This document shows, in pieces, positions 59,359-64,000 of a stretch of DNA of 64,000 nt. Made by a program: the position numbers and the translations under genes. This DNA is from Dimorphilus gyrociliatus (lineage: Eukaryota; Annelida; Polychaeta; Dinophilidae), in the NCBI GenBank assembly GCA_904063045.1, contig CAJFCJ010000007.1:4471404-4535403 (forward strand), given 5' to 3'. How positions within the stretch are numbered: the stretch's first letter is position 1; every line of letters begins with the position of its first letter. Under the pieces are notes generated by a model. The model saw only the letters and a list, made by a program, of their open reading frames with translations, did no database searches and was not told the DNA's origin.

Positions 59359-62087
59359 ATGAGGAATTCACTTATAGTGATTCAATTAGCTTTTATTTGT
59401 GCTAGTTTGTCTCAAGATCAAGTTCTAGGAAGAACTTTGGCGCAGATAACGATAGATAATTTAATAAAAAGTAAAATAAAATGTTCTCCTGAAGGAGATA
59501 TTCTAGCTAAATCTTACCAATGTCAAAGAGAAAGACGAGTGATATACGATTATTTAAATAAAAGAGTAAAATGGGCTGTTGAATGTAAGTAATCGATGTT
59601 TTGCATATTTTCATTCATATGCTACATTTCTTTATAATTTCAATTTCGTTTGATAAATTGTTAAATATCTATTCTCTATGTTCTTTTCATTTTATAGTAG
59701 AAGAATCTCACGGTAGTGGTCTATACTGGCCTAAAGTTAATAAATGGCTGGGCGATTATGATAAATGTATAAAGATATCTGAAAACATAAGCAATCATTC
59801 AAGTTTTGAGATTATTAAAGGCCATTATACACTTATTTCAATTTATGATTCAAGCTTGATAAATGAAACTCAATCAATGGCGTCCTATCAAATCGCAATT
59901 TGCGCAACACCAAAATGTTATGCTTTATTAAAGTCTATAGAAGGTAAATCAATGAAGAAATTACTAATTTATTTGCAGTTTGAATACCAAATATAAATAT
60001 ACTTCAATCTATATTGAATATTTATTATTAATCAGGTAACTTTAGCTGTAAGTACCAAAGTACTAAATCATACTTGATATCAGTTGAAAAGAAATTAAAA
60101 TCATGGAAAGATGATATTAAACCAGTTGTTGCAGTGTAAAATATCTATATTACTTTTCTATATATTACGTAATTAACTCTTACTTTTTCTTTTTTAATAT
60201 AAAGAACTATTTTTACTGTTTTGATTTGCCTAATTATTGCATCAACAATTATGGATTATTGTTATCTATTTAAATTAAGAAGGAAGAAACCATCTGCAGA
60301 TGCTAGGAAACAAACATTTTCGACAATAACATGTAAATAACAAAACTAAATGCGTATTATATAACTATTTTTATTTTTAAATGTATTATATCAGATAAGA
60401 TATTACTACCGTTCAATTGTTTTTCACTTATTCAAAATATACAAATACTCTTCAATCTCGATCTTCCATCTCAACACGTTTCCTCAATTCATGGGATAAG
60501 ATTTATAACTATCACATGGATAGTTTTGAATTTCGTCTATCGTTCATCTCTAAGTGCTATGGGTATATTATATTAATTAAAGAACAGTTGTAGGAAATAT
60601 AGATATACTATATATCTTTTTGTAAAAAGGTAATAATATTAAAATACCTGCCGAAGAATATATTACGTTTGTACCAGTTAAATATTCTCAATTGGCTTTT
60701 GATACTTTTCTTGTAATAACTGGATTTTTAGTGGCATATAATATATTATATAAATTAACGTCATCTAACAAATCTAAAGTGCAATTGATATTATTCTATA
60801 TAGTAAATCGTTTATGGAGAATACTACCAGCTCTTGGAGCAACTCTATTGTTTTATACATTTGTTTTTCCAAGATTAAAGACAGGTCCTGCCCAAATGCA
60901 AGAAATGATTGATTATTCAAAAACTGATAAAGAATTTTGCGAAAGTTATTGGTGGAGAACTTTATTATTTATTAATAATTTCTTTCCAGTTAAAGAGATT
61001 GTTAGTAATTTAATAATTGTCTTAATTAATTAAGTATTGATTTATCGATTGAACTCTTTTTAAAGTGTATGAAACAAACATGGTTTCTGGGCGTCGAAAT
61101 GCAATTATATTTCATCTTTGGTATTCCCTTGTTTCTTTTTCTATTGTAAGTATAAAAATTATATAAAGAATTTAATTATTGATGCCTTTATGTTTTAAAT
61201 ATATAGAACTCCTTATTTGACATTCTTTCTCATCCTTCTCCTATTATCTGTACATATCGTAACGAACTCTGTTATTTTAGATCAATTTGTGTAAGTTATA
61301 TTAATATTATATCTTAATTGTTCTATCTTCTACTTTCTTGTAACTTTTAGCTTCGAGAAAAATAATATACTGAACGTCGATGATTATCATAATAAAATAT
61401 ACGTTAAACCATACACAAGAATTGGACCATACGCTCTTGGTTCTTTAATTGGTTTTCTAGTAATTAAATTTAAAAACATTAAATTACACTTTCTATGGGC
61501 AGTCGTAGGTTGGATTTTATCAATTGGAACTGGTCTTACAATGCTGTATTTAGTCTGGTTGGATATACAACCCAATAAAGAACCTTGGAAAAAGAGTGAA
61601 TATTTAATCTATGAAACATTGAAAAGGCCTGCATGGAGTTTATGTATTTGTTGGGTAATATGGGCATGTAACTCTGGACACGGCTGGATTATCAATAGTT
61701 TCCTCTCCTTTAAATTCTTTATTCCATTGAATCGTTTAGGCTATAGTATATTCTTAGTTTATCAATTTGCAGTAGTATTTCTATATTCAGCTATAAAATA
61801 CGATCGAATATTTAACACTACTGAAATGGTAATTATTAGTATCTTTTAATTATATGCTAAAATTAATTATATATGTTAAAGAAATCCTCCGTATCCTATT
61901 CTTACTCTCATTCTTTCGCATACAGATATTCGACTTTCTAAGTTGTATGACTGTATCAATAGTGGTTGCAGTATTTTTCTGTATATGCGTTGAGCTACCC
62001 TTCTTAAACTTAAAGGATTGCTTGTTCAATAGGGATAGATTGAGGAGAAGATTTCTGGAAGAAACTGTAGATCAAACAACAATTTAA
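59359..62087 (+). CDS. NRF-6-like acyltransferase-3 family membrane protein 2
   Basis: Ten exons give 680 residues: 59359-59584, 59698-59943, 60036-60135, 60205-60332, 60395-60562, 60630-61000, 61066-61145, 61207-61290, 61351-61828, 61926-62087. Order: signal peptide (1-18); NRF domain with Cys (GLYWPKVNKWLGDYDKC, ICATPKCYALL); one helix; acyltransferase-3 core IHGIRFITITWIVLNFVY, LAFDTFLVITGFLVAY, RLWRILPAL, TWFLGVEMQLYFIFG, KPYTRIGPYALGSLIG, GYSIFLVYQFAV and the terminal ELPFLNLK. The core is much closer to typical NRF-6 than that of paralog 1. However, the Gly-His expected after ITWIVL reads Asn-Phe, removing the His thought to be essential. The membrane Asp of the WFLxVDxQ motif is conservatively Glu. 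Intron positions and phases match paralog 1. Confidence 0.88.
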
Positions 62088-62751
62088 TAGATTATATTAA
62101 TTTGTATACAATAAACTGTATAAACTGTAAAAAATACACATCCTACAGTAAATATATACAGTATATATGTATATATATTTATAAATATGTTGCCAAATTT
62201 GCGAACCAAATGAAAGATAATAGACTAATTAATTCTAATAATTTAAATAATGAATTATTAATAATAACAATAATAGAAGACAACAAAACTGTATATATAT
62301 ATATATATATACTGAATATACAGCATATATTATATATGTTTCCTTTTCTAGTTACATTAATAAAATATTCAAAACATATCAATGTATTTCTCTTGTAAAT
62401 TGAAGGAACAACTAAGGAAGATTAAATGTATTATTATTTTTTATTGTTTTTATGTTAATAGTATAGAATAGGATTAATTAAATTTAACTATTTAAAACTA
62501 AATAGTTAAAGAGTTAATAGCTTATTTAAAAAAAAATAAAAAAGAAATAATCTTTTCTGTATGTATTTTAGCGTAATTTAGATATTTATGATTGTCTAAT
62601 TTTCTGTAATTTACATTGTTATTTCGGAAATAGCTCATTTTCTATGAGGATTATATAAACTTCGAATCATGGAAAAGTTATTTCAAATAACTCTTAGCTT
62701 TCTTTCTCTTATAATTCATTGTTTTGAATTGAAAAAAGAAGACAAATTATT
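62088..62751. other. Intergenic AT-rich segment
   Basis: TA-rich with a (TA)n run near 62290; no coding exon supported. Confidence 0.5.
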
Positions 62752-63153
62752 ATGAAAAAGTCGATTATTTTACTTGTTTGCCTTGTAGCCATGTCGGTAA
62801 GTTTCTTACAAATTAATGTTTGAATATAAAGAAATAAATAAATATATTAATATTTTTAGATGGCTTTAAAAAGGAGCGATAATAAGAGATCAAGATCTCT
62901 ATTAAGAAGATTTTTAACAAATAGCAACAATCTTGCAAAGAGAGCTGAATGCAGTGACGATTATGATTGTTTTTCTGAAGCTGACGATGAGTGGTCATAT
63001 TGCGGTGATAATGGACAGTGCGTTAACGTCTCTGTTAATGGCTCCGAAGAACATTCTGCTTGTGAAAGTGATGATGAATGCTTTAGCGAATTAGCTAATG
63101 TTTGGGCTTATTGCGGAGAAAATGGTCGTTGTGTTTATACCGAAGAATCATAA
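62752..63153 (+). CDS. Small secreted protein with two four-Cys repeats
   Basis: Two exons, 62752..62796 and 62860..63153, join in phase 0 to give 112 residues. Exon 1 encodes 15 residues of a signal peptide (MKKSIILLVCLVAMS). A basic propeptide-like stretch ends in KR (LAKR-AEC). The mature part has two tandem modules with the pattern CxxDxDCFxE...W.YCG.NGxCV, each with four Cys, separated by an acidic linker with an NGS-type sequon. I do not recognise the family; EGF- or EB-like modules and defence peptides have comparable Cys density. The protein is acidic and ends shortly after the second module. Confidence 0.7.
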
Positions 63154-63291
63154 CGTTGATCTTATAAACAAAATATAAGTATAAATTTGAATAGTTCTAT
63201 GAAATATAATAGAGTTTTAGTTTAGAAACTGATTAAATATATTATCAAAGCGAAATAGTACTACTGTTACTTTGGTCTACAGGATTTATAA

Positions 63292-64000
63292 TCAGAGATT
63301 ATCTGATTTATTAGTGTTTGCCTTCATTCTTTCATTCATTTCGTGCTTTTCTTCTTCAATATCTTTGAATGAACACTTAAAAATCGACCAGGCAGTCTGC
63401 CTTGATTTACGCTTTTCCTCTTCATTTAAACTGTAAGGCATATGGAGGATATCTTCGATCGTTGACGGCAACTCTCTTCCCATAGTTTCTGGTAGGAGAA
63501 GAACAAAGAACCCCGCTGACAGGCTAACAAATCCAAAAATAGTCGTGGGTATCCAATACTTTGTTATGTCTAGATTCGACTGTTGTATATTAGATAGAAA
63601 AAAATCAGAATAATAGATATTATTGTATTTGCTTCTATTTAACAACTAATTACCGATAGTAAGGAGAGAGGAGATAATACTGCTCCAATATTACCTACAC
63701 CAGCTACAATACCTATTCCAGTTGATCTCATAAATGTAGGAAAGATCTCTTGAACATAGACAAGTATTACGCAACATGCAGACGTAATACATAATTTACC
63801 CAAGATTGTAAAGGCAGTTACACACAGGAATTTATTTTCTGTACCAATAATAGTTTCCAGTTGAGTAACCGTATTAAAGATAACAGCGATAAAGAGAAAG
63901 ATAGATGACGTAAAAAAGAACGTCATAATTGGATATCGTCTACCGTATATACTAACGGCAATAACCGCCATAGCTACACTGATTACCTCTACGATGGTTA
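63292..64000 (-). CDS. SLC22-type organic ion transporter, C-terminal part
   Basis: Two exons are visible, one entering from beyond 64000 and ending at 63654, and the last at 63579..63292, joined in phase 0. The N-terminal part of the gene lies outside the window. The visible part has YGRRYPIM (loop after helix 8), helices 9-12, QEIFPTFMRSTGIG, and PETMGRELPSTIEDI after helix 12, which are signatures of the SLC22 (OCT/OAT/ORCT) branch of the major facilitator superfamily. The product would be a plasma-membrane transporter of organic cations, anions or carnitine-like compounds; the substrate cannot be read from this portion. Confidence 0.9.

Noticed and set aside
1-64000. tRNA genes, rRNA, CRISPR arrays and bacterial-type operons
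   Set aside because: I looked for tRNA box-B-like GTTCGA contexts, rRNA-like conserved blocks and regularly spaced repeats and found nothing convincing; the DNA is eukaryotic nuclear.

Overview
This is nuclear DNA of a small bilaterian animal. Genes are interrupted by GT-AG introns, many only 50-70 bp long, in very AT-rich DNA with many TA, GA/CT and trinucleotide microsatellites. The gene content (TRIM9-type ubiquitin ligase, Nup98-Nup96, TMEM53, Rubicon-homology protein, LicD protein, NRF-6-type acyltransferase-like proteins, SLC22 transporter, neuropeptide-type GPCR) is animal. Compact introns together with a domesticated bacterial amidase fold would suit a compact-genome spiralian such as a small annelid; that placement is inference.

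Layout. 1-2.9 kb: no gene seen. 2.9-3.9 kb (-): claudin/PMP22-like tetraspan. 4.7-6.3 kb (+): secreted peptide precursor, probably a neuropeptide. 7.5-14.2 kb (-): TRIM9-like ligase in two exons around a 5.2-kb intron, without a visible SPRY domain. 16.4-17.1 kb (+): two adjacent small ORFs. 18.7-21.4 kb (-): three-exon rhodopsin-class GPCR. 21.4-26.1 kb: gene-free. 26.1-31.6 kb (-): complete ten-exon Nup98-Nup96. 32.4-33.9 kb (-): C-type lectin + Thr-rich stalk + PAN-like protein, copy A. 34.0-35.1 kb: decayed Tc1-like transposon. 35.9-40.9 kb (+): 21-exon coiled-coil protein (MAP9/CCDC181-like). 41.2-42.8 kb (-): copy B of the lectin gene, nearly identical to copy A. 43.9-45.0 kb (+): TMEM53. 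45.4-47.6 kb (+): secreted Tae4/Dae4-fold protein lacking both catalytic residues. 48.7-50.7 kb (+): Rubicon-homology Zn protein. 51.1-52.0 kb (-): LicD-type transferase. 53.5-55.9 and 59.4-62.1 kb (+): paralogous ten-exon NRF-6-like membrane proteins with identical intron phases, separated by a BEL/Pao gag relic. 62.8-63.2 kb (+): small secreted Cys-rich repeat protein. 63.3-64.0 kb (-): 3' end of an SLC22 transporter running off the window.

These are independent eukaryotic genes, not an operon or pathway. Exon joins were read by eye; each complete gene model sums to an intact reading frame with consistent phases. The most unusual items are the catalytically dead Dae4-like protein, the recent 1.5-kb lectin-gene duplication inside a larger rearranged block, the pair of acyltransferase-like proteins without the canonical His, the Thr at the Nup98 self-cleavage site, the SPRY-less TRIM9, and two recurring non-coding words (a CTCF-like AGRKGGCGC motif and the palindrome TAGGCCTA).
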